Assembly (NCBI GenBank): GCA_032718475.1
Contig: JAUCBJ010003621.1
Coordinates: forward strand, 1-30,273
DNA from: Nemertoderma westbladi
Taxonomy: Eukaryota; Xenacoelomorpha; Nemertodermatida; Nemertodermatidae
DNA: 30,273 nt
Direction of reading: 5' to 3'
Shown piece after piece: positions 19,874 to 29,370 of this stretch. Under the pieces are notes generated by a model. That model made no database searches and was not told the origin of the DNA. It saw only the letters and a program-made list of their open reading frames with translations. The translations under genes and the position numbers were made by a program. Each line of letters starts with the position of its first letter. Within the stretch, counting starts at the first letter, position 1.

Positions 19874-20220
19874 CTTGCGCGCTATGCACTATTATTATTC
19901 AGATTCACTGAATAATTCGAATACGTTGAGATATATTTGTATAGCAGTATAATTATTTAACTACAGTATAGTGTTCCTTATTGGAATTGCTCTATAATTG
20001 TGAAATATACAGAGTATCCCCCCCCCCCCGCAAATTTACTGTTAATATTGATGTGTCAACGCCTAATTATTTTTTAAGTAATTACGATATGGATATTAAT
20101 GATTTTCAATGAGGAACATGCTGGTTTTTAAATTTCGAAAAAGACGCAGTAGATCAGGAGATACAGTATATTATGAATTTTTGGAATGTTCGGTTTTAGC
20201 CTGCGAAGTAAAGGCTACCA
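19874..20220. other. Gene-free stretch with short hairpin and C12 run
   Basis: Just past the array is the perfect inverted repeat attattcag/ctgaataat (about 19894-19916), and a C12 tract lies at 20018-20029. No gene is recognised. Confidence 0.5.
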
Positions 20221-20259
20221 ATTAAAGTCATACAAAAATCAATGAAAATGTCACCAAAA

Positions 20260-20640
20260 AAAATGATATAACACCGATTTAAATAATGTGACCCCAAAAA
20301 AATTATTCAACACCAAATAAAATATAGTCAACCTAAATAAAATTATTCAAACATTTATTCAACACCAAAATAAATATATAAATGCTCCCCAAAACCAATT
20401 ATTCAAACCAAAACAAATGACAAAACCCCTAAAATAAATGAGAAAATACCCAAAATAAATACAAATTTTCCCACAATAAATAAAATTTTCCTAAAATATA
20501 TACATAATGCTCCAAAATAAATACATAATCACCCAAAAATAAATAAATATTCCCCGAAAATAAATACATAATCCCCCAAAATAAATACATAATCCTCCTA
20601 AATAAATACATATTCCCTTAAAATAATCAAATATTCTACC
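20260..20640. repeat. AT-rich degenerate tandem repeats, left arm
   Basis: This holds about fifteen loose copies of a ~25-30-bp motif of the type ccaaaataaatacataat, grading leftward into caaccaaataaaattattc forms. The consensus is reverse-complementary to motifs in 21020-21245. The 60-codon minus-strand frame across it is a repeat artefact. Confidence 0.75.
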
Positions 20641-20759
20641 AAAATTAACAGACTCTTAGTTACAGACTCTCCGTTGCAGACTATTGTTACGAGGATTTGT
20701 AGGATACTATTGTTCCCAAGACTTTACTGCCCGTTCTGTACAAAACAAAGAGGTTTAAG

Positions 20760-20885
20760 TCGCGTTAGGTCCCCAAGAGCGTTAGAGGTCCCAAAGAGCG
20801 TTAGGTCCCATTGCCATTTAAAGGAGCAGGTTAGTAAAGGAGCAGGTTACAGAGGTGTGTTGGGGGAACCAAAACAATAAACGGA
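20760..20885 (+). repeat. Spacer with gcgttaggtcccc repeats and dispersed-repeat piece
   Basis: Three gcgttag(ag)gtccc copies lie at about 20762-20810. They are followed by two aaaggagcaggtta copies and aaccaaaacaataaacg (20868-20884), the same modules as in the tandem at 681-870. The piece lies between the two AT-rich arms. Confidence 0.7.
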
Positions 20886-21019
20886 AGTTAACGCATATGT
20901 TACAAGATTATGCAGGACTTTATAATTGGGTCTTTGTTTTGTACTCACCCGAGGATCGTCGGTATAATTAAACATTTTGTGTGATTTATGGAAATAAATA
21001 ATGAATGAATTTGTATAAT

Positions 21020-21245
21020 TAAATTTTCCATAAAATATTTGGTGCTGGAAGAATTGTTTTTGGTTGACAAGTAATTATTTTAGGGAGATTGAATAATTGT
21101 TTTTGGGGGTATGAATAATTGTTTTTGGGGTATGAATTATTGTTTTTGGGGGATGAATAATTGTTTTTGGTGAGAGAGATATTCAAAATTGTGGAATGTA
21201 AATTGGTGCTACAAAAAATTTGGTGCTAAATAATTTTTTATTCTT
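21020..21245. repeat. AT-rich degenerate tandem repeats, right arm (inverted)
   Basis: Repeats of gaataattgtttttgggg and tttggtgct are the reverse complement of the ccccaaaaNcaattattc and caccaaa motifs in the left arm. Together 20260-21245 look like an element with long, internally repetitive inverted arms. Confidence 0.7.
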
Positions 21246-21652
21246 TAGAATCATCGATAAAAATGGGGGTTGGCAAAATATCAAAATGATTTTTTGCATG
21301 TAATTTTGGCACTTATAAATCCCGAACCGTGGGTCCAAATCAAAAACAGATTTCAGATTCCGAATCAGTAATATTCTATAATATTCTATAAATAATAATA
21401 TATAATGTATTAATTATAAAAAATAATATAATAATATTCTAGAAATTTGGCAAATCATAACACCAGTCTGGTTGGACGTATAGAAGTAACCTTCTATACA
21501 GCAGCTATGCCTCTGACATGTGTTAAAAATCATAGTAAAAACCATTTAAGTGTTAAATGCTCTTTAAAAAAACTAAAAAAGTGAGTCTTCAGTTTAACCT
21601 GAAAGACTTCTAATGACCTCATAGGATCCCTCAAACGAGGCGGAATTACAAA
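21246..21652. other. Gene-free stretch before the 64-bp array
   Basis: This is mostly AT-rich (aatatt/ataata runs at 21370-21445). Its last ~100 bp (gtttaacctgaaagacttct, gacctcataggatccctcaa) look like unique sequence in which the first array unit originated, as the first unit is also the most atypical. No gene is recognised. Confidence 0.45.
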
Positions 21653-24600
21653 CATTTGGGGTACCGGTAGTTTAACTGCTAAAGACCTATTGACACAAAC
21701 AGTATGAACTGAGGGAGTTGGGGTACCGGCAGTTTAACTAACTACAGTAAAAGACCTATTGACACAAACAGTATGAGCTGAGTGAGTTGGGGTACCGGTA
21801 GTTTAACTAACTAAAAGACCTATTGACACAAACAGTATGAGCTGAGTGAGTTGGGGTACCGGTAGTTTAACTAACTAAAAGACCTATTGACACAAACAGT
21901 ATGAGCTGAGTGAGTTGAGGTACCTGTAGTTTAACTAACTAAAAGACCTATTGACACAAATGAGCTGAGTGAGTTGGGGTACCTGTAGTTTAACTAACTA
22001 AAAGACCTATTGACACAAACAGTATGAGCTGAGTGAGTTGGGGTACCTGTAGTTTAACTAACTAAAAGACCTATTGACACAAACAGTATGAGCTGAGTGA
22101 GTTGGGGTACCGGTAGTTTAACTAACTAAAAGACCTATTGACACAAACAGTATGAGCTGAGTGAGTTGGGGTACCGGTAGTTTAACTAACTAAAAGACCT
22201 ATTGACACAAACAGTATGAGCTGAGTGAGTTGGGGTACCGGTAGTTTAACTAACTAAAAGACCTATTGACACAAACAGTATGAGCTGAGTGAGTTGGGGT
22301 ACCGGTAGTTTAACTAACTAAAAGACCTATTGACACAAATGAGCTGAGTGAGTTGGGGTACCTGTAGTTTAACTAACTAAAAGACCTATTGACACAAACA
22401 GTATGAGCTGAGTGAGTTGGGGTACCGGTAGTTTAACTAACTAAAAGACCTATTGACACAAATGAGCTGAGTGAGTTGGGGTACCTGTAGTTTAACTAAC
22501 TAAAAGACCTATTGACACAAACAGTATGAGCTGAGTGAGTTGGGGTACCGGTAGTTTAACTAACTAAAAGACCTATTGACACACAATGAGCTGAGTGAGT
22601 TGGGGTACCGGTAGTTTAACTAACTAAAAGACCTATTGACACAAACAGTATGAGCTGAGTGAGTTGGGGTACCGGTAGTTTAACTAACTAAAAGACCTAT
22701 TGACACAAACAGTATGAGCTGAGTGAGTTGGGGTACCTGTAGTTTAACTAACTAAAAGACCTATTGACACAAACAGTATGAGCTGAGTGAGTTGGGGTAC
22801 CGGTAGTTTAACTAACTAAAAGACCTATTGACACAAACAGTATGAGCTGAGTGAGTTGGGGTACCGGTAGTTTAACTAACTAAAAGACCTATTGACACAA
22901 ACAGTATGAGCTGAGTGAGTTGGGGTACCTGTAGTTTAACTAACTAAAAGACCTATTGACACAAACAGTATGAGCTGAGTGAGTTGGGGTACCGGTAGTT
23001 TAACTAACTAAAAGACCTATTGACACAAACAGTATGAGCTGAGTGAGTTGGGGTACCGGTAGTTTAACTAACTAAAAGACCTATTGACACAAACAGTATG
23101 AGCTGAGTGAGTTGGGGTACCTGTAGTTTAACTAACTAAAAGACCTATTGACACAAACAGTATGAGCTGAGTGAGTTGGGGTACCGGTAGTTTAACTAAC
23201 TAAAAGACCTATTGACACAAACAGTATGAGCTGAGTGAGTTGGGGTACCTGTAGTTTAACTAACTAAAAGACCTATTGACACAAACAGTATGAGCTGAGT
23301 GAGTTGGGGTACCGGTAGTTTAACTAACTAAAAGACCTATTGACACAAACAGTATGAGCTGAGTGAGTTGGGGTACCGGTAGTTTAACTAACTAAAAGAC
23401 CTATTGACACAAAGAGTATGAGCTGAGTGAGTTGGGGTACCGGTAGTTTAACTAACTAAAAGACCTATTGACACAAACAGTATGAGCTGAGTGAGTTGGG
23501 GTACCGGTAGTTTAACTAACTAAAAGACCTATTGACACAAACAGTATGAGCTGAGTGAGTTGGGGTACCGGTAGTTTAACTAACTAAAAGACCTATTGAC
23601 ACAAAAGTATGAGCTGAGTGAGTTGGGGTACCGGTAGTTTAACTAACTAAAAGACCTATTGACACAAAAGTATGAGCTGAGTGAGTTGGGGTACCGGTAG
23701 TTTAACTAACTAAAAGACCTATTGACACAAATGAGCTGAGTGAGTTGGGGTACCGTAGTTTAACTAACTAAAAGACCTATTGACACAAATGAGCTGAGTG
23801 AGTTGGGGTACCGGTAGTTTAACTAACTAAAAGACCTATTGACACAAACAGTATGAGCTGAGTGAGTTGGGGTACCTGTAGTTTAACTAACTAAAAGACC
23901 TATTGACACAAACAGTATGAGCTGAGTGAGTTGGGGTACCGGTAGTTTAACTAACTAAAAGACCTATTGACACAAACAGTATGAGCTGAGTGAGTTGGGG
24001 TACCGGTAGTTTAACTAACTAAAAGACCTATTGACACAAACAGTATGAGCTGAGTGAGTTGGGGTACCGGTAGTTTAACTAACTAAAAGACCTATTGACA
24101 CAAACAGTATGAGCTGAGTGAGTTGGGGTACCGGTAGTTTAACTAACTAAAAGACCTATTGACACAAACAGTATGAGCTGAGTGAGTTGGGGTACCGGTA
24201 GTTTAACTAACTAAAAGACCTATTGACACAAACAGTATGAGCTGAGTGAGTTGGGGTACCTGTAGTTTAACTAACTAAAAGACCTATTGACACAAACAGT
24301 ATGAGCTGAGTGAGTTGGGGTACCGGTAGTTTAACTAACTAAAAGACCTATTGACACAAACAGTATGAGCTGAGTGAGTTGGGGTACCGGTAGTTTAACT
24401 AACTAAAAGACCTATTGACACAAACAGTATGAGCTGAGTGAGTTGGGGTACCGGTAGTTTAACTAACTAAAAGACCTATTGACACAAACAGTATGAGCTG
24501 AGTGAGTTGGGGTACCGGTAGTTTAACTAACTAAAAGACCTATTGACACAAACAGTATGAGCTGAGTGAGTTGGGGTACCGGCAGTTTAACTAACTAAAA

Positions 24601-25254
24601 GACCTATTGACACAAACAGTATGAGCTGAGTGAGTTGGGGTACCGGTAGTTTAACTAACTAAAAGACCTATTGACACAAAAGTATGAGCTGAGTGAGTTG
24701 GGGTACCTGTAGTTTAACTAACTAAAAGACCTATTGACACAAACAGTATGAGCTGAGTGAGTTGGGGTACCGGTAGTTTAACTAACTAAAAGACCTATTG
24801 ACACAAACAGTATGAGCTGAGTGAGTTGGGGTACCGGTAGTTTAACTAACTAAAAGACCTATTGACACAAACAGTATGAGCTGAGTGAGTTGGGGTACCG
24901 GTAGTTTAACTAACTAAAAGACCTATTGACACAAACAGTATGAGCTGAGGGAGTTGGGGTACCGGCAGTTTAACTAACTACAGTAAAAGACCTATTGACA
25001 CAAACAGTATGAGCTGAGTGAGTTGAGGTACCTGTAGTTTAACTAACTAAAAGACCTATTGACACAAATGAGCTGAGTGAGTTGGGGTACCTGTAGTTTA
25101 ACTAACTAAAAGACCTATTGACACAAACAGTATGAGCTGAGTGAGTTGGAGGTACCGGTAGTTTAACTAACTAAAAGACCTATTGACACAAAAGTATGAG
25201 CTGAGTGAGTTGGGGTACCGGTAGTTTAACTAACTAAAAGACCTATTGACACAA
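21653..25254. repeat. 64-bp minisatellite, left part, about 57 units
   Basis: The unit contains gagctgagtgagttggggta, ccggtagtttaactaactaa, aagacctattgacacaaa and cagtat. Length variants are 64 bp (with cagta), 59 bp (without it) and 63 bp (one base less). A rare form with gggagttggg, ccggcag and an extra acagt occurs near 21715, again near 24950, and in the right part near 27455. This points to block amplification. Sites ggtacc and accggt alternate with ggtacctg. Stops are frequent and the array is non-coding. Confidence 0.97.
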
Positions 25255-26952
25255 CCCAGTTAAACATGAACTTATGTTTCATATGTGGTATATATATGTT
25301 GTATGGAATAGGTGTGTCTGGAAATTGGGTTTTTATGCTCATGTATGAATAATACATGTCACGCATGCGGTGATACATACACTTAGAATGTGTGTATCGC
25401 CATTTATGGTATTTATATGTTGCACATATGAATTTATCATAAATAAATGTGTGAGAATGCGCATGTGAATAATATATGTCGAGCATATGTGAAATAGCCA
25501 TAGCCAAGACTCCGAGTTAAATTTAAATCCATAAACTATTCAATTCGTAATTGTGTAATCCAGTTCATGGATTTTATATGTTGCACACATGTTTGCCTTA
25601 TGGTAATACAGGCCTTACAGTAATACATGTACAGAAAAGAATAGCGAGGGGGGATGCGGAATTTGTTGATGTCACTACTCAGCTTTTTGCATTAAGAACA
25701 AATATCGTTTTAATCAGCAGTATAATACGTTGAATCTATATTTTTTGTTATACTGTATTTTCAAAGTACCGGCTATTTAACCATATAATGTATAATCAAT
25801 ACATAGGCCTGCTATAAGGTTTAAATGATCTGTGAAGGCTGTATGGACACTAAATTGAAGTAACCATAGTCGATCGTCCAATTGTTTTGTTTATTGCATT
25901 TGAGGGCTGGTGGTGGGACACATTCTTAAAATGATAGGCATTTCATAGTCTGATCCTGCAATCTTTCTTCTTAACCACGTCGTGTCGCTTGCAGTTTAGC
26001 TAGTGAATCGCAAATTATTTTATATTTTACCCATAACAGCATAATGCGTTGCATAAGCCTACCGCTTATCATAGTCCACTCAATTGTTCAGTGATGCAGT
26101 GTGTGACTTGCCTGCTTTCTGCCTTGCACTATGCACATTGTGCTGTGCATTTGCATTGTACTGTACAGTGCTGTATTAACAGAATTAGACAAACATATGT
26201 ATGGCTGTATGGTGGTTTTCACTTGTCAGGTTGTGGTTGTGCATTGTCATCTGCGCTGCTAAGTATCAGTAAGGGGTACAGACATAGACAGATAACATAC
26301 TTGCACTATACCATCCGTAAGGTAGGCAGGCCTATTGCAAGATTCTTATCCCGTTAAAAAATTGAACATATGTTTCATATGTGGTATATATATGTTGTAG
26401 GGAAAAGATGTCTTAAAATTAGATATAAAATATCATATGAGCAATTATATGATCTTAGAATTAATTAATTTTCGAAGATTTATCAAAATGAATAATCTAT
26501 TATAGCTGGAAATTAGATAACTTAATTAAATCTAACTAATAGAATACGAATTTACGGATCATCACCAAAATCTATTAAGGATACTCTCATATCACTATGG
26601 ATTAAATATTGTCATATATACTCCGATGCTTCCTTCTCTAAATGTATAGGGTAGGTATAGGGCCGTAGGATAGGGTGTAGGATTGGATAGGATAATGGTA
26701 CTGAGGTAGGCTACCCCCCCCCCCCCCCCGCTCCACCTCTCTATAGGAAATGCAGACCCACACCAGTGTCGGTCTCAGTTTAAATTTTTACTCTTTTTGT
26801 CACACTTGTCACATAAAAAACATATGTGTATCACATGTGAACATTCCACATATGGATCACATTTGACAACACTGTAACATTTACATATATGTATCACATG
26901 TCGAATTATTTATGGCAACCATATATGAAACACATACTCATGTTTAACTGGG
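25255..26952. mobile_element. 1698-bp TIR DNA element inserted in the 64-bp array
   Basis: The left end cccagttaaacatga and the right end tcatgtttaactggg are perfect 15-bp inverted repeats. Imperfect pairing continues to about 34 bp (tgtttcatatgtgg against ccatatatgaaaca). Array units are cut on both sides: left flank gacacaa, right flank aaatgagctg, whereas an intact 59-bp unit reads gacacaaatgagctg. The net gain is two A, fitting a 2-bp target duplication. Both subterminal regions are dense in catatg, cacatgtg and acatatgt motifs. Near 26364-26402 an internal near-copy of the left subterminal sequence occurs. Inner ORFs show no transposase, so the element is non-autonomous. I cannot assign a superfamily. 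Confidence 0.9.
26714..26729. repeat. C16 homopolymer inside the inserted element
   Basis: This is an uninterrupted run of 16 C after ggtaggcta. It follows a degenerate ggtatagggtaggat-type repeat at about 26649-26700. Confidence 0.95.
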
Positions 26953-27953
26953 AAATGAGCTGAGTGAGTTGGGGTACCTGTAGTTTAACTAACTAAAAGA
27001 CCTATTGACACAAATGAGCTGAGTGAGTTGGGGTACCTGTAGTTTAACTAACTAAAAGACCTATTGACACAAATGAGCTGAGTGAGTTGGGGTACCGGTA
27101 GTTTAACTAACTAAAATACCTATTGACACAAACAGTATGAGCTGAGTGAGTTGGGGTACTGGTAGTTTAACTAACTAAAATACCTATTGACACAAACAGT
27201 ATAAGCTGAGTGAGTTGAGGTACCTGTAGTTTAACTAACTAAAAGACCTATTGACACAAATGAGCTGAGTGAGTTGGGGTACCTGTAGTTTAACTAACTA
27301 AAAGACCTATTGACACAAATGAGCTGAGTGAGTTGGGGTACCGGTAGTTTAACTAACTAAAATACCTATTGACACAAACAGTATAAGCTGAGTGAGTTGA
27401 GGTACCTGTAGTTTAACTAACTAAAAGACCTATTGACACAAATGAGCTGAGGGAGTTGGGGTACCGGCAGTTTAACTAACTACAGTAAAATACCTATTGA
27501 CACAAACAGTATGAGCTGAGTGAGTTGAGGTACCTGTAGTTTAACTAACTAAAATACCTATTGACACAAATGAGCTGAGTGAGTTGAGGTACCTGTAGTT
27601 TAACTAACTAAAAGACCTATTGACACAAACAGTATGAGCTGAGTGAGTTGGGGTACTGGTAGTTTAACTAATTAAAATACCTATTGACACAAATGAGCTG
27701 AGTGAGTTGAGGTACCTGTAGTTTAACTAACTAAAATACCTATTGACACAAATGAGCTGAGTGAGTTGAGGTACCTGTAGTTTAACTAACTAAAAGACCT
27801 ATTGACACAAATGAGCTGAGTGAGTTGGGGTACTGATAGTTTAACTAACTAAAAGACCTATTGACACAAACAGTATGAGCTGAGTGAGTTGGGGTACCGG
27901 TAGTTTAACTAACTAAAAGACCTATTGACACAAACAGTATGAGTTGAGTGAGT
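26953..27953. repeat. 64-bp minisatellite, right part, 16 units
   Basis: The array continues in phase after the inserted element. This part is richer in the 59-bp form and in variants that are rare or absent on the left: aaatacctattg for aagacctattg, gaggtacctg, tactggtag and ataagctgag. It ends at gagttgagtgagta near 27953, giving way to unique sequence. Confidence 0.95.
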
Positions 27954-28535
27954 ATACCATTAAAGATTTGTTGATGTCCTCGTATTTTGGCCAGTAGGGT
28001 TGTTATCTGTGATAAGATCTGTTTGATGGTGCCGTGCCTAGCATTTCTCTAAATGTTAATAATATTTTTAACTCTTTATATTTTATTAATTAATTATATT
28101 TTTATTACTTATCATATGTTTTTTTACCGGTTTAATGCCATTCCCGAGGCGCAATTAAATTAAATTAAATGTTAATACTGTACCTTACTTTATTCTCTAA
28201 ACAAATTTCAGGTTGCGATGATAACGACACAAAATTTAGATATGCAAGACCGACCATCACCTTAGATTGCCTTGGATTTTCAATGTCGTTTCTGATGCAT
28301 TTTGTGTCACTGTTAGCGGGAAATTCAAATTTGCATAACTCAAATATAATATTGTGCGGTATAATTATTATAGAAATACAGTCATCATTCATTATTCATT
28401 AACATCATATATTTTTATTGTATCATGTTACAAAGCAAATAAGGCAAATATAATCTTTGAACTGTTTCAAAATTTTAGTAATCTAGTGTACTTCTTTGTT
28501 TCAAGTAATGCATAAAATAAGAAATAGACGACGGC
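27954..28535. other. Region upstream of the METTL23-like gene
   Basis: No conserved protein is seen. A splice-acceptor-like ttctctaaacaaatttcag ends near 28211, with further ag acceptors near 28477. A 5'UTR intron or leader exon is possible. An in-frame taa at 28518-28520 lies just before the start codon of the next gene. Short overlapping frames on both strands at 28165-28402 are not recognisable proteins. Confidence 0.4.
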
Positions 28536-29330
28536 ATGCATACCGGGGATGAACTTATGACTGGTTCATCCAAAAGTGATCCCAATACAAGTACATACGA
28601 TGGTGACATTAATGCTGAAAGTCCAGCAATATTTACAAAGTTATTTACTTTCGGTGAGGCCGATGATATTGTCGTTACTATACCTGAAGCGCCGACAATA
28701 GAAAGTTACGGGACATACACCTGGCCATGCGCAACGGTTCTCTCTCAGTACTTATGGGGCAACCGGGACTCGATTATCGGTCAGCATGTCCTAGAAATAG
28801 GTGCGGGGACGGCGTTGCCTAGTATCCTAGCAACCCGTCTCGGAGCGTCGACAGTCACGATAACGGATTCGCCTGGTTGCGCCGGCTCGTTGGACCGGTG
28901 TCGTCACAGTCTGTCAGTCAACGGATCTCCGGCTGTGGCCCGAGTACAGCCGCTCACTTGGGGGCTACTTATACCGCCACTTTGCGGCGCGCCGGACATT
29001 CTTCTAGCATCCGATTGTTTCTTCGACTCAGAAATGTTTGAGGAAGTTGCCATGGTAATGTATCAGTTTATAGAACGCAATCCGGAATGCAAGCTGTGGT
29101 GTTGTTATGAGCAGAGGGTAGCGTGGTGGACGTCCCTTCTCCATTACATACTACGTAAATGGGACTTATACGCAACATCTATACCATTGGAAGAATTTAA
29201 TGGTCACAAATGGCTGAAAGATGGAGGCAATGCTATATTTATGTTAATAATCGCCAGTCACCGGCAGTGCAAATTAATGATAAGCCATAACAACCTACAG
29301 GACACTAATAATAGGTTAACTACATCATAA
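28536..29330 (+). CDS. METTL23: METTL23-like protein methyltransferase
   Basis: This encodes a 264-residue seven-beta-strand S-adenosylmethionine methyltransferase of the METTL21/23 family (Methyltransf_16). Visible signatures are YGTYTWPCATVLSQYLW (residues 59-74), SAM-binding motif I VLEIGAGTALPSI (85-97), the acidic strand-2 end TITDS (D111), DILLASDCFF (154-163), WCCYEQR (188-194) and LRKWDLYATSIPLEEF (206-221). The order and spacing fit METTL23. From family knowledge, human METTL23 is a nuclear and cytoplasmic enzyme reported to methylate histone H3 arginine 17 and linked to intellectual disability; the target here is unknown. The first ~35 residues are polar and non-conserved, and the last ~25 extend past the family end. 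The in-frame stop at 28518 makes 28536 the likely start, and the whole reading frame is one exon. No poly(A) signal is seen before the tandem array that starts 41 bp downstream. Confidence 0.92.
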   Translation: MHTGDELMTGSSKSDPNTSTYDGDINAESPAIFTKLFTFGEADDIVVTIPEAPTIESYGTYTWPCATVLSQYLWGNRDSIIGQHVLEIGAGTALPSILATRLGASTVTITDSPGCAGSLDRCRHSLSVNGSPAVARVQPLTWGLLIPPLCGAPDILLASDCFFDSEMFEEVAMVMYQFIERNPECKLWCCYEQRVAWWTSLLHYILRKWDLYATSIPLEEFNGHKWLKDGGNAIFMLIIASHRQCKLMISHNNLQDTNNRLTTS

Positions 29331-29370
29331 CGTGATTTAATCAGTAGATTAACACTTGTCTGATGGGTGA

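Noticed and set aside
25226-26357. Small ORFs in the element inserted in the 64-bp array, including a 102-codon frame at 26049-26357
   Set aside because: They are cysteine- and histidine-rich because of cat/tgc repeats and carry no transposase or zinc-finger pattern with regular spacing. Treated as chance.
28165-28402. Overlapping frames on both strands upstream of the METTL23-like gene, the plus one after an acceptor-like tttcag
   Set aside because: The peptides are hydrophobic and unrecognised. The acceptor could serve a leader exon, but there is no evidence for coding.
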